DNA from: Bog-756 sp963734395
GTDB lineage: Bacteria > Actinomycetota > Acidimicrobiia > Acidimicrobiales > RAAP-2
DNA: 64,000 nucleotides
Assembly (NCBI GenBank): GCA_963734395.1
Contig: CAVTGY010000005.1
Coordinates: forward strand, 41,430-105,429
Direction: 5' to 3'
The notes beneath the pieces were generated by a model, which saw only the letters and a program-made list of their open reading frames with translations, had not been told where the DNA came from and made no database searches. Positions within the stretch are counted from its first letter, which is position 1. Each line of letters begins with the position of its first letter. Of this stretch, positions 10,558 to 19,292 are shown in pieces. A program made the position numbers and the translations under genes.

Positions 10558-11496
10558 TCAGTACCCGGTCACCCTGTCCACCTGACCGACCAGTTCCTTC
10601 CCGGAGCGGTAGCGAATGAGATTCTCGGCAAAGAGCTCGAGTGTCCGCCACACCGTGCGGGGCGAGGACCACGAGATGTGCGGGGACAGCTTGACCCGAG
10701 GATGAGTGTAGAGAGGGTGACCGGATGGCAACGGCTCGGGCTCGACCACGTCCAACGAGGCTTGGGCGATACGCCCGTCGTCGAGGGCGCGGAGCAACGC
10801 CTCCTGGTCGATGAGGGTGCCCCTCGACACGTTGACCAGATGGGCACCAGGCTTGATGTCCGACAGTGCCGAGTCGTCGAGGAGCCGGTGGGTCGCCGCG
10901 GTGGCCGGCGCCGACACCACCACATGTTCGGAGCGAGCAAGAAGCGAACGGAGATCAGGACAGAGGCGAACCTCGGAGAGCGGCGAGAGTTGGCTGGTCC
11001 GCCGAAGCGCCACCACCTCCATGTCGAAGGCCACTGCACGTCGGGCCACCTGAGTCCCGATCGCACCGATGCCGATCACGCCGAGGGTGCGGCCCTCGAG
11101 CCCCCCGAGGTCGGCGGTGTTCCATTGCGCGGGTGGTTCGGTGATCCACGATTGCGGAAGGTGCTTCTCGAAGGCGAGCATGGTGGCCAGCACGAACTCG
11201 GCGATCGCCGGAGCACCGGCGCCGCGCGAACAGGTGAGGAGGCGGTCGCCCACCACGTCGATGGGGAAGCCGTCGACACCGGCACCGAGGATGTGCACCC
11301 AGTCGATCCTGTCGGTGAGGGCGTTCTCGATAGCGGCAGCGTTCGTCGGCCAAGGTGACCAGGACATCGGCTGTCCGTCGCCGCAGTCGGGACTTCCGGC
11401 GGCGACCAATTCCACCTCCGGCAGCGCCACCCGGAGGCCCTGCATCAGGCCGTCGCCGAAACGGCCCCCGTGTACCGCCACCGCCGAGCCGGTCAC
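10558..11496 (-). CDS. D-2-hydroxyacid dehydrogenase (NAD-dependent)
   Basis: Intact, 312 residues. GTG 11496 overlaps the stop of the oxidoreductase beta subunit (GTGA). It reversibly oxidises a D-2-hydroxyacid to a 2-oxoacid with NAD. LGVIGIGAIGTQVARRA is the dinucleotide-binding GxGxxG. VNVSRGTLIDQEALLRAL carries the conserved Arg. DVVEPEPLPSGHPLY contains the conserved Glu, and LSPHISW the catalytic His. Directly following the 2-oxoacid:ferredoxin oxidoreductase genes, it may supply their 2-oxoacid substrate. The family includes phosphoglycerate, glyoxylate and hydroxypyruvate reductases, so the true substrate is open. Confidence 0.87.
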   Translation of the reverse strand: MTGSAVAVHGGRFGDGLMQGLRVALPEVELVAAGSPDCGDGQPMSWSPWPTNAAAIENALTDRIDWVHILGAGVDGFPIDVVGDRLLTCSRGAGAPAIAEFVLATMLAFEKHLPQSWITEPPAQWNTADLGGLEGRTLGVIGIGAIGTQVARRAVAFDMEVVALRRTSQLSPLSEVRLCPDLRSLLARSEHVVVSAPATAATHRLLDDSALSDIKPGAHLVNVSRGTLIDQEALLRALDDGRIAQASLDVVEPEPLPSGHPLYTHPRVKLSPHISWSSPRTVWRTLELFAENLIRYRSGKELVGQVDRVTGY

Positions 11497-12281
11497 CGTT
11501 CGGCCAGGTCCTTGAGCACCCCCGGTGCATGCACGGCGGCCAGACTGTCGTCGAGGTAGGAGGGGGCCTCCTCGGTCTCGATGAACCAACCGGTGGGGCA
11601 CATGGTGAGGATCTCGACGAAGGAGAACCCGGCCCCGGCCAACTGAGCCTCCAGGGCGCGGAGGAGCATCCTCTTGGTGCGGGCCACGTTGCCGGCGGTG
11701 TTGACCGCACCGCGGGCGACGAACGCGGTGCCGTCGATCTGGGCCATCAGCGAGCTCAGCAGGATGGGGCGGCCGTGCCGGCCGGCGTCGCGTCCCTCCA
11801 GGCTGGTCTTGGTGCGCTGCCCGAGGACGGTGGTGGCGGTCATGTGCCCCCCGGTCTCTCCGAAGACGCCGTTGTTGAGCATGATGCAGGTCACGTTCTC
11901 GCCCCGGGCTGCGGTGTGCAACACCTCTTGGAGTCCCTCGCTGACCATGTCGCCGTCCCCCTGCACGGTCAGCACCACGGTGTCCGGCCTGGCCCGCTTG
12001 ACCCCGGTGGCCAACGATGGAGCCCTCCCGTGCAACGCCTGGAGCACCTCCACGTCGAGGTTGTTGGAGAAGGCGGTGTAGCAGCCGATGCCGAACACCG
12101 CGATCGCCCGGCGGATGAGATCGAGCTCGGCGACCGCCTCCAACGCGCAGCGCATGGCCACCGGCTCGCCGCAACCGGGACACAGGTGGTGAGCGCCCAC
12201 GTCGATGAGGGTGGGCACGAAATCATCGACCAAGCGGGCCGGAGCCTGCGGGGGTCGGTCGGTGGGCACGAACTCGGTCAC
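11493..12281 (-). CDS. 2-oxoacid:ferredoxin oxidoreductase, beta subunit (TPP-binding)
   Basis: Intact, 262 residues. Together with the alpha subunit it decarboxylates a 2-oxoacid to acyl-CoA, passing electrons to ferredoxin. LCPGCGEP is the conserved start of the beta subunit. VQGDGDMVSEG with a later LNNGVFGETGG forms the TPP/Mg motif (GDGx...N). TAFSNN fits the KorB/VorA/PorB type. GTG 12281 overlaps the stop of the alpha gene by four bases, and its own stop overlaps the next start. Which 2-oxoacid is used (branched-chain, 2-oxoglutarate, aryl) cannot be told from sequence alone. Confidence 0.9.
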   Translation of the reverse strand: MTEFVPTDRPPQAPARLVDDFVPTLIDVGAHHLCPGCGEPVAMRCALEAVAELDLIRRAIAVFGIGCYTAFSNNLDVEVLQALHGRAPSLATGVKRARPDTVVLTVQGDGDMVSEGLQEVLHTAARGENVTCIMLNNGVFGETGGHMTATTVLGQRTKTSLEGRDAGRHGRPILLSSLMAQIDGTAFVARGAVNTAGNVARTKRMLLRALEAQLAGAGFSFVEILTMCPTGWFIETEEAPSYLDDSLAAVHAPGVLKDLAER

Positions 12282-13373
12282 TGCGACACCAACCCGGTGA
12301 TCCGCTCCTTGAGCACACCGACCTCGAGATCGGGAGCGATGCCGAAGCCCGAGCTGTCGAGGCTCAGTCCCCCGATGAAGTGGACCGGGGCGGCACCGAG
12401 CACCGCCAACCTCACGTCGTCGATCATCTGCCCCTGGTTGTTCTCGTACACGGCCACCGCGCCTTGCGCCGCGGGCGGCATCGGCGACCACCTCGGTCGG
12501 GAACGGGTACAGGGTGATCGGCCGTACGTAACCGACGGCCAACCCCTCGGCCCGGAGCTCGCGTACCGCGGCCTTCACGTAGGTGCCCGGTGTGCCGAAG
12601 GCCACCACCACCACCTGGGCGTCGTCGGTGTACTCGGTTTCCGCCCTCGGCTCCACTCCCCGGACCATCGCCTCGGTGGCGACCACGCACGCCGCGTAGT
12701 GGTCGGCGAGGTCATAGCCGACATCGTCGCGCTGTTTGGCGGTTCCCAAAAAGGAGAGCAGTTTGGCGTGGCCGGACCCGCCCGACGATCCGTCGAGGGC
12801 CCACTCGGGCACCGGCCGGGTCCGACCGATGGGAATGGTCACCGATCGGGCGGTGTGGGCCAGGTAGTAGTCGCCCATGACCAGCACCGGATTGCGCCAC
12901 CGCTCCGCCAGATCGAAGGCGTCGACGATCAGCCCGGCGGCCTCGGCCGCATCCGACGGCGCCAGCACGATGTGGCGATAGTCGCCGTGGCCGCCACCAC
13001 GGGTGGCCTGGTAGTAGTCGCCCTGGGCCCGGGCCATGTTGAGCACCACCAGAGGCAGACGGGCCATGGTGATCTCCGATAGCGACTCCTGCATGAGGGA
13101 GAGGCCCTGGCCGGTCGAGCCGGTGGCCGCCGGCATGCCGGTGGCGGCTGCGCCCCAGGCCATGCCGACCGCTTCGATCTCGCTCTCGGCGTTCATGCAC
13201 ACCCCGCCGACCTCGGGGAGCAACCGGGCCATGTGCTCAAGGACCTCGGTGAACGGCGTCATCGGATAGCCGGCAAAGAACCGGCACCCGGCGGCGATCA
13301 TCGCCTCGGCGATGACCTGGCTGCCCTGGAGCAGGCGCCGGTCACGGGATGGGGTGGCCACCGACCCGGTCAC
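12278..13373 (-). CDS. 2-oxoacid:ferredoxin oxidoreductase, alpha subunit (one frameshift)
   Basis: Pyrimidine-binding/CoA-binding subunit of the same complex. QVIAEAMIAAGCRFFAGYPMTP and the MNAESEIEAVGMAWGAAATG block are classic KorA/VorB motifs, followed by the TGSTGQGLSLM and DYYQATRGGGHGDY loops. The frame slips near 12480, after which AVAVYENNQGQMIDDVR (the transketolase C-terminal domain end) continues. Joined length is ~365 residues, matching the family. GTG 13373 overlaps the stop of the fused gamma-delta gene upstream (GTGA), so the complex is probably made by coupled translation. Confidence 0.88.
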
Positions 13374-14206
13374 CTCGGGACCTCGACGGGCGTGTCGTAC
13401 TTGTAGACCTGGAACACGAAATCGGGACAGATCTGGGAGCAGGCCGCACATCCCGTACAACCCGGGCGGAGCCGAGGGTAGCGGTAGCCACGGGCGTTGA
13501 CCTGGTGATCGGTCATCACCAGGACGCCGGGTGGGCAGGCGTCGATGCACAGGTTGCACCCCTTGCAGGCGTCGACATCGATGACCAGGGTTCCCCGGGT
13601 GGTCACCGTCGGCGAGTCGGTCATCGGACCTGCCATCCGGCGGTCGTGCCATGCCGGTGCCGAACCGGGTGGGAGCGAATCGAAACCGGTCCGCAACGCC
13701 CGCTCGTTGAGCGCGGCGTGCTGGGCGCGGTACGCGGGGAGCGAGGCGCACGCGGCCTCGACCAGGGAGGGCAGCCCCACCATTCCGGTCGCCGCCGCGT
13801 AGGCCCCGATCATCACCATCGATGCGGCCATGACGTTGCCCACGTCGGTGGCCATGTCGGCGGCGGGAACCTCGAAGACCACACAACCCTCCCCGAAGAC
13901 CTGCTCGGGTACGACCGAGTCGTTGACCAACACCACCGTGCCCGGTCGTAGGCAGGCCAGCAGATGGTCGGCGTGCTCGTGGTGCATGAGGATGGCCGAC
14001 CAGGTGGTGGCGATGGTCGGCGGTGCCTCGATGGGGCCGTCGGCGACGATGACGGTCGATTCGGTGGCCCCTCCCCGCATCATCCCGCCGTAGCTCCCGA
14101 AGACCTGGACCTCTCGCCCCTCGTCCACCGCCGCCCGGGCCAGGGTGGCCGACGCCAGCTGGATCCCCTGTCCTCCGATGCCGCTGATGATCAGCTCCCG
14201 CTCCAC
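13370..14206 (-). CDS. Fused gamma-delta subunit of 2-oxoacid:ferredoxin oxidoreductase (two [4Fe-4S] clusters)
   Basis: Intact 278-residue open frame. Residues 1-185 are the gamma subunit (ELIISGIGGQGI, GSYGGMMRGG). Residues ~210-265 are a bacterial 2[4Fe-4S] ferredoxin with CKGCNLCIDACP and CTGCAACSQICP. In most organisms these are separate genes; here no stop codon separates them, although an in-frame ATG precedes the ferredoxin part. The GTG at 14206 has no Shine-Dalgarno sequence. A promoter and two operator copies stand immediately upstream, so the mRNA may be leaderless. The ferredoxin domain would relay electrons from the TPP site to an external ferredoxin. Confidence 0.85.
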   Translation of the reverse strand: MERELIISGIGGQGIQLASATLARAAVDEGREVQVFGSYGGMMRGGATESTVIVADGPIEAPPTIATTWSAILMHHEHADHLLACLRPGTVVLVNDSVVPEQVFGEGCVVFEVPAADMATDVGNVMAASMVMIGAYAAATGMVGLPSLVEAACASLPAYRAQHAALNERALRTGFDSLPPGSAPAWHDRRMAGPMTDSPTVTTRGTLVIDVDACKGCNLCIDACPPGVLVMTDHQVNARGYRYPRLRPGCTGCAACSQICPDFVFQVYKYDTPVEVPR

Positions 14207-14219
14207 AGATCAGTGATCT
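14207..14219. promoter_or_regulatory. Operator copy 1 (AGATCA-G-TGATCT)
   Basis: Perfect 13-bp palindrome with six-base arms around one central base. It ends directly at the start codon of the gamma-delta gene (14206) and overlaps the predicted -10 box (TAAGAT, leftward, 14221-14216). A near-identical site stands between the tetR and fadD-like genes, so the TetR-family protein encoded at 15861 is the likely ligand. Confidence 0.6.
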
Positions 14220-14245
14220 TATGGATACAGAACGCTGTTCTGCAA
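14216..14245 (-). promoter_or_regulatory. Predicted promoter of the gamma-delta/alpha/beta genes
   Basis: Leftward -35-like TTGCAG (14245-14240), an 18-base spacer and a -10-like TAAGAT (14221-14216). A transcript would begin about 1-3 bases before the GTG at 14206, leaving little or no leader. The spacer holds operator copy 2, and copy 1 covers the -10 and start region, a usual arrangement for repression. The -35 is weak, so the prediction rests mainly on geometry. Confidence 0.4.
14229..14241. promoter_or_regulatory. Operator copy 2 (AGAACGCTGTTCT)
   Basis: Same 13-bp frame as copy 1: AGAAC and GTTCT arms around GCT, extended by C/G to CAGAAC-GCT-GTTCTG (14228-14242). Its centre lies 22 bp from the centre of copy 1, about two helical turns, so two repressor dimers could bind the same DNA face. 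Confidence 0.5.
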
Positions 14246-14248
14246 CTG

Positions 14249-15795
14249 CTAGCTGTCCGTCGACTCCCCGGCGAGTTGGTCGGCCAACAGGCGCCGCCGG
14301 ACCTGGCCGGTGGCAGCGGTGCGCGGAAGCCGGTCGACCAGCCGGATCCGCCGGGGGTGCTTGAAGGCGGCCAAGCGCCCGCACACCGGGCCCGGAGCAT
14401 CTCGACGGTGGGTACCGGCCGGCCGGGTGCCGCTACCACGACCGCCCAGACCACCTCTCCCCAGGTGGGATCGGGCACACCGACCACCGCCACTTCGGCC
14501 ACCGACGGGAGCCGGGCCAACACGGCCTCGACCTCGGCCGGCACCACGGCCTCGCCCCCGGTACGGATCAGATCGCCGGTGCGGCCCACGATGCTCAGGT
14601 ACCCCTCGTCGTCCTCCTCGGCGAGATCGCCGGTGCGGTACCACCCGTCGACCAGGCAGGCGGCGGTGGCATCGGGATCGTCGAGATAGCCGTCGAAGAG
14701 CACCGGGCTCTTGACCCACAGCTCGCCGTCGTCGCCGATCCGCACACTGACCCCGGGGGCGGGCGGTCCGCAGCTGCCCGGCTTGGACCGGATGTCGGCG
14801 TGGTCGAGGGCGGCGACACTTCCCGACTCGGTCGATCCGTAGAACACCCGGAGGTGGGCCCGGGGCACCGTGCCTTCGATGGCGATGAGCAGATCGAGGG
14901 GGGTCTCCGATGTCCCGGTGTCGGCGAACCGGATCGACGCGAGGGGGTCGGTGCCCGAAGAGGCGACCTGGTCGATGATCCGGCGCCAGACGGCGGGCAC
15001 GCAGTTGAGCCGGGTCGCCCGGTGCTCTTCAACGGCGCCGACGATCTCCTCGGCGCCAGCGGCACGGAGGAGGACGACGGTGTCGCGGGCCTGCCACTGC
15101 TGGAGGGCGATGGTCCACGCCCCCATATGGAACAGCGGATACGGGCAGACCATGATCCCCCGCGGCTCGAGGAGGGCGCCCGGATGGGTGCGCAGGTAGT
15201 TGGTCCGATGGGCGAGGAGCGCCGCCTTGGGCCTACCGGTGCTCCCGCTGGTGAAGAAGGCGACGTGCGGATCGGAACCGGAGAGGCGGTCGTCGGAGAA
15301 CGGGGCACCCTCCAAAGCGGCGGCCATCTCGCCGAGCTGACCGAGGGTGAGGGAGGACACGCCCGCCGGCAGGGACCGGCCGGAGTCGGTGATCACCAGG
15401 CTCGGATGACAGACGGCGAGGATGTCGGCGGCTTCGTCGGGTCCCAGCAGTCCGTTGACCGGAACGAAGACGGCCCCCAGCTTGCTGAGGGCGGCGAACA
15501 ACGGCACCGCGTCGAGATCGGTGGCGCTCCACAGCACCACCCGCGAACCCAGGCCGATCCCGAGGGAGGCGAGGGCCCGGGCCCACCGGTTGGCGGTGGA
15601 CTCGAGGGCGGCGAAGGTCAGCGACCGGTCGTCCACCACCGCGGCCAACCGGTCGGGAACGGCGTGGGCGGCGTTGGCGAAGATGTCACCGATCAGCAGG
15701 TTGCTCTTCCCATGGTGTGGCCCGGTTGGTTCCCATCGTGTGATCCGGTTCAGCCTGGTGTGCCCCGGTTCGCTGCTCTTGCTGTAGAAGAACAC
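14249..15795 (-). CDS. Acyl-CoA synthetase (AMP-forming), FadD-like (frameshifted at the 3' end)
   Basis: Activates a carboxylic acid to acyl-CoA via an acyl-adenylate. FFTSGSTGRPKAAL is the P-loop-like AMP-binding motif. FYGSTESGS is the second core motif, DGWYRTGDLAEEDDEGYLSIVGRTGDLI carries the catalytic Asp and hinge, and GGEAVVPAEVE follows. The frame slips near 14370, then continues to ESTDS and a stop at 14249; the catalytic Lys would be in RTAATGQVRR, where the usual K appears as Q or R. The open frame extends to GTG 15795, which lies inside an operator. An ATG at 15713, one base out of frame, gives the usual family start (SNLLIGDIFANAA) and may be native. First gene of the operon. 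Confidence 0.83.
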
Positions 15796-15801
15796 TGATC
15801 T
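15789..15801. promoter_or_regulatory. Operator copy 3 (AGAACA-C-TGATCT) between fadD-like and tetR genes
   Basis: Thirteen bases with one mismatched pair; the dyad extends to AAGAACACTGATCTT (15788-15802). As at copy 1, a leftward TAAGAT (15803-15798) overlaps it, so a regulator bound here would cover the -10 region of the operon's first promoter. It also lies 60 bases upstream of the rightward tetR start and could give autoregulation. Confidence 0.55.
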
Positions 15802-15860
15802 TAGAGTGGAGGAACGGCGCGCTGCCGATGGGTGCCGACGGGGAGGGAACGAGGATCACC

Positions 15861-16509
15861 ATGCCACCACTCACCGAGACTTTGGCCCGCCGGGCGGTCG
15901 AGCGAACCTACGCCGACCGGCAGGTGGAGTACACCCAGGAGATGCAGCGGATCATGGAGGCGACCTACGACTACATCGAGCGGACCGGGAGCCTCGAACC
16001 CTCGCTGCGGGACATCCTCGGGCACACAGGTCTCTCGACCCAGGGCTTCTACCGCTACTTCCGGTCCAAGGACGAGCTCATCCTGGTACTGCTGGACGAC
16101 GGGCGACACCGGCTGGTCGAGTACCTGAGCCACCGGATGCAGAGATGCAACCTCTCCCGGGGCTCGAGCCAGGGCGTGGGTCGAAGGGGTGCTGGCCCAG
16201 GCCTCCAACTCGCGGGCCGCGGCCCGTACCCGGCCGTTCGTGGCCAACGAGGACCGACTGTGGGAGCTGTTCCCCAACGAACAGTGCGCGTCGATCGACC
16301 TGTTGGTGACCGTGCTGGCCGACGCGCTGGCCGAGGCCCCCGGCTCGTCGGGTGCCGACGCCCGCCGCGCCGCCGAGGCCATCTACCACCTGGTGTTCGG
16401 TGTGCTGCATTCGCATCTCCTCTTGCGCACCCAGCCCTCGCGTCGGAGAGATCGAGCACGCGGTGCGGTTCAGCCTGCGGGGTGCGGGCCTTCCGGTGGA
16501 GGAGGGTTG
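15861..16509 (+). CDS. TetR/AcrR-family transcriptional regulator (frameshifted)
   Basis: N-terminal helix-turn-helix: IMEATYDYIERTG, then PSLRDILGHTGLSTQGFYRYFRSKDELILVLL, the typical TetR recognition helix and F-Y-x-Y/H-F end. The ligand domain continues in other frames (breaks near 16165 and 16440). Joined length is ~215 residues, normal for the family. ATG 15861 is preceded by a GGGAACGAGG ribosome-binding stretch. Divergent from the seven-gene operon and facing operator copy 3, it is the obvious candidate regulator of that operon. The ligand may be an acyl-CoA or acid processed by the pathway (inference). The stop overlaps the next gene's start. Confidence 0.82.
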
Positions 16510-16824
16510 ATGGAGCGGTCCCTCGGAGACGTGGGAACCAAACTCCTCCTCGAGAACGATCGGGTACGGGTGTGGCAGGTTCGGCTGGACCCCGGTGAAC
16601 AGGGTGACGTCCACCGGCACCAGCTCGACCATCTGCTGGTGCAAGTCGCCGGCGACCGGATCGCGGTGGTCCCCGAGCCGGACACCGAGGGTCCCTTCCG
16701 CCACTACCTCGAGGCCGATGTGATCCCCGGCGCGGTGGTCGAGGTCGCCCGGGGCGGGGTGGAGTCGGCCCGCAACGTCGGCAGCCAGCCCTATCTCGAG
16801 GTGGTCATCGAGCTCAAGGAGTAG
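16510..16824 (+). CDS. Small cupin-like protein
   Basis: Intact, 104 residues, starting at an ATG next to the end of the tetR gene and therefore probably cotranscribed with it. DVHRHQLDHLLVQVAGDRIAV has the H-x-H plus glycine pattern of a single-domain cupin barrel, although the second motif's histidine is not obvious. Such proteins may be metal-dependent isomerases, decarboxylases or ligand-binding proteins. Its association with the regulator and operon suggests a role in the same pathway; no reaction can be assigned. Confidence 0.65.
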   Translation: MERSLGDVGTKLLLENDRVRVWQVRLDPGEQGDVHRHQLDHLLVQVAGDRIAVVPEPDTEGPFRHYLEADVIPGAVVEVARGGVESARNVGSQPYLEVVIELKE

Positions 16825-18309
16825 GAAACTGCACCTGTTGGGCCTGCGCGAGGAGCGATGACCGATCGGCGGCAAGGATGTATCCGCCACTGATCGCCTT
16901 GTCCAAGCTGGCTGCATACAGGGCGAGGTAGTTGCTCTTGCTGTGGTACAGGCTGACCAGGGTCGCTTGACTAAAGGGAACCGCCGATCCGAACAACGAG
17001 CAGATCGTGCTGGTACCAGGCGGCGCCGACCCGCTGAGCGTCGATACCGGGACGTCGACGGCCGGGGTCCGCACACCGCCGATTACGTTGCCGTGGCTGT
17101 CCAGTGCCAGCGCCGGTGGGTTGGTGCTGGCCAGGCGGAAAGGGGGTGGGGACGCCGGTGGGGTCCCCACGTCCACCCACCGGTTGAACGCGGTGAAGGC
17201 TGCTTGGACGACCGTGTGTTGAGGACCGTCATTGATGGGGGTGGTGCAACCGAGAATTCCGGTGTTGGAGCCCACCAGATAGGCATCGGCGTGGGACGTT
17301 CCCGCTATCTCCCAGGTGCGGATGCGATCGGTGTTGGGCTGTTGGGCCGGCGCGTAGCCCAGCTCGATGAGGTCGGTCTGCGTCTCGGACATGAAGACGG
17401 GAACCTTGAGGTCGGTGCGGATCCGGAGATCGGATGGACCTTGTTGCTTGTTTAGAGGTGATCGACGACCCGTTGAGGGAGGCGCCGGTTCCACCCCGGC
17501 TGTGAATGAAGATCCCGTCGAACGCATCGGTGACCGGTTGCAATGCATCGGCGAACGTCGTCAGGTAGAACGCCGACTGCGATTCACCCACGGCGACGAT
17601 GTGCCGTGGTTGCAAGCCGCCCAACACCGGCCCCAACGGAGCGCGGAGGGCCAGGCCGATTTGGGCGAACATGTCCAATGCGTACTGGTCACCAGGATGA
17701 TGGAGGGTTCCATAGCGTGCCGGTTCGTTCTGGACGAGGCCGCCGCTCGGGGCGGAAGCCACCGAACCAAGGATCGGTGTACCACCGTTGACGGCCAACG
17801 CCTGCGCCGACACTCCCACATAGGCATACCCGTCCCTCATCAGGGCGGGATTGAGGTAATCCCAATCAGGGGCTGATTCTCCAGCGGAGACGTTCATCCA
17901 TTCCACAACCACCGTGCCATTGAATCTTGCCGGATCTGCCGGCCGACGCACGATGATCCTCGTCCGGTACGGTGCTGTCGTCGTCGGTGCGATCGACCAC
18001 TTGCCACTACTGGGAGCGGACGTCGCGGTGAACGCCGTCGCCGTACCTGAAGCGAAGTACTCCTGTTCCACGTAGCCGTTCGCAGCAAGATCGAGGGGCA
18101 GACCGGAGAGGGGCTCGATGATGTGGCCGGTCGTGACCGGGCCGGTAAGCGTCGCTTCAGCCGCGATAGGTGGCGCTTTGGGTGGACGCTGCTCCGCTCT
18201 GTGACGTAGTGGTGACCCCTTGACTGGTTCCACACGCGGTGGCGACGCACGCCACCGCTGCGAGTAGCCCGACAATCGCTGCGGTGATTCTGGTTCTGAC
18301 TACGTTCAA
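16814..18309 (-). CDS. Lipoprotein with alpha/beta-hydrolase domain (PF20091-like, one frameshift)
   Basis: TTG 18309 gives an N-terminus with a lipobox (LLAAVACVATAC, Cys ~ residue 23), so it is probably lipid-anchored outside the membrane. The mature protein reads PLSGLPLDLAANGYVEQEYF..., NGTVVVEWMNVSAGESAPDW, then AVGESQSAFYLTTFADALQP with the G-x-S-x-S nucleophile elbow. AGTSHADAYL carries the probable catalytic histidine. This order matches the large 'alpha/beta hydrolase domain' family (PF20091), whose substrates are poorly known. Frame breaks lie near 18160 and 17440. Its 3' end runs over the end of the cupin gene on the other strand (16814-16824). Confidence 0.75.
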
Positions 18310-18525
18310 ATCGGGTCCCCCACCCGTTTACTGACCGTCTTTCATGCGACGCGCAGCTGAACCCTACAGCCACATCAGTTGCGAGGACCAGTGGACGCGG
18401 CACGGCACGGTCATTCTGGATCCGCGGTCGACCGAGCCCGTGGACCCGACGCCTCTGCTCACCCCTCCGACTACCTGTCACGGTGGCCAGGGAGACTGAT
18501 ACCGCGTCTGCCAGCCGCCAGGGCG

Positions 18526-19215
18526 TCAGAGTCCCGGAAACCGCTCCTCGAGGGACGCGAGCACGTGGTCGGCCCCGGCCGCGGTCAGCTCGTCGACCGA
18601 GAAGTGCCCGCTGGCCACGCCCACCGAGATCGCCCCGGCCGCCCTGGCCGCTTCGATGTCACGGGGGGTGTCGCCCACCACCGCCACCTGCGACGGGGTG
18701 AGCCGGCTGTGCAGACGAGCGGCCTTGTCGATGGCGATGCGGGTGAGCTCGGCACGATCCGGTGAATCGGATCCGTAGGCACCAAAGATGAAGAACCGGT
18801 TGAGGTCGGCCGGGCCCAGCTTGGTACGGGCGGCGCCTTCCATCGCACCCGAAACGATGCCGAGCAGAACCCCGGCGTCTCCGAGCGAGCGCAGGGTCTC
18901 TACCGCGCCGGGAAGCACCCGGTACTGATCTGAGACGATGTCATCCGACAGGTGCAGGAGATAGCGGAGGTAGAGCCGGACGAGCTCGTCGTCGCTGGGC
19001 GGGCGTCCTATCACCGCCATGAAGGTCTCCCGGGCCACCTGTGGATCAGTCTCTCCCGCTGAGGTGTGCTCGCCGATGTCGGCCGGAATGCCGTAGAGCT
19101 TCTCGAACGCGGCCTTCCAACTGCGCGCCCCGGCCCCCCCGGTGTGGATCAGGGTCTCATCCACGTCGAAGAGGACCACCACTGGTTTGGTCAGGTCGCT
19201 CATGGCCGGATCCAC
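18526..19215 (-). CDS. HAD-family hydrolase (phosphoglycolate phosphatase-like)
   Basis: Intact, 229 residues (start 19215, or ATG 19203 giving MSDLTK). VVLFDVDETLIHTGG holds the nucleophile and general acid Asp (DxDET). GIVSGAMEGAA is motif II with its Ser. SQVAVVGDTPRDIEAARAAG is motif IV with the metal-binding Asp pair. The cap lies between residues 20 and 95. It should dephosphorylate a small phosphate ester. It stands alone between a hydrolase and an amidohydrolase, so its substrate is not suggested by context. Confidence 0.88.
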   Translation of the reverse strand: MDPAMSDLTKPVVVLFDVDETLIHTGGAGARSWKAAFEKLYGIPADIGEHTSAGETDPQVARETFMAVIGRPPSDDELVRLYLRYLLHLSDDIVSDQYRVLPGAVETLRSLGDAGVLLGIVSGAMEGAARTKLGPADLNRFFIFGAYGSDSPDRAELTRIAIDKAARLHSRLTPSQVAVVGDTPRDIEAARAAGAISVGVASGHFSVDELTAAGADHVLASLEERFPGL

Positions 19216-19292
19216 CCTCGTTCGCTCGCCGGTCGGAACCTCTGGCAGCGTAGGCGCCCCGCCCCCTCGACGTCGACGCGCCGGGGGACGTC

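Noticed and set aside
9331..13082. Very long rightward open frames (675 and 575 residues) across the operon
   Set aside because: They are antisense to well-supported genes, have no recognisable domains and show the low-complexity composition typical of GC-rich shadow frames.
11493..14384. A single 963-residue protein containing alpha and beta subunits
   Set aside because: The junction is produced by a frameshift near 12480 in the alpha gene; the GTGA overlap at 12278-12281 shows two separate genes.
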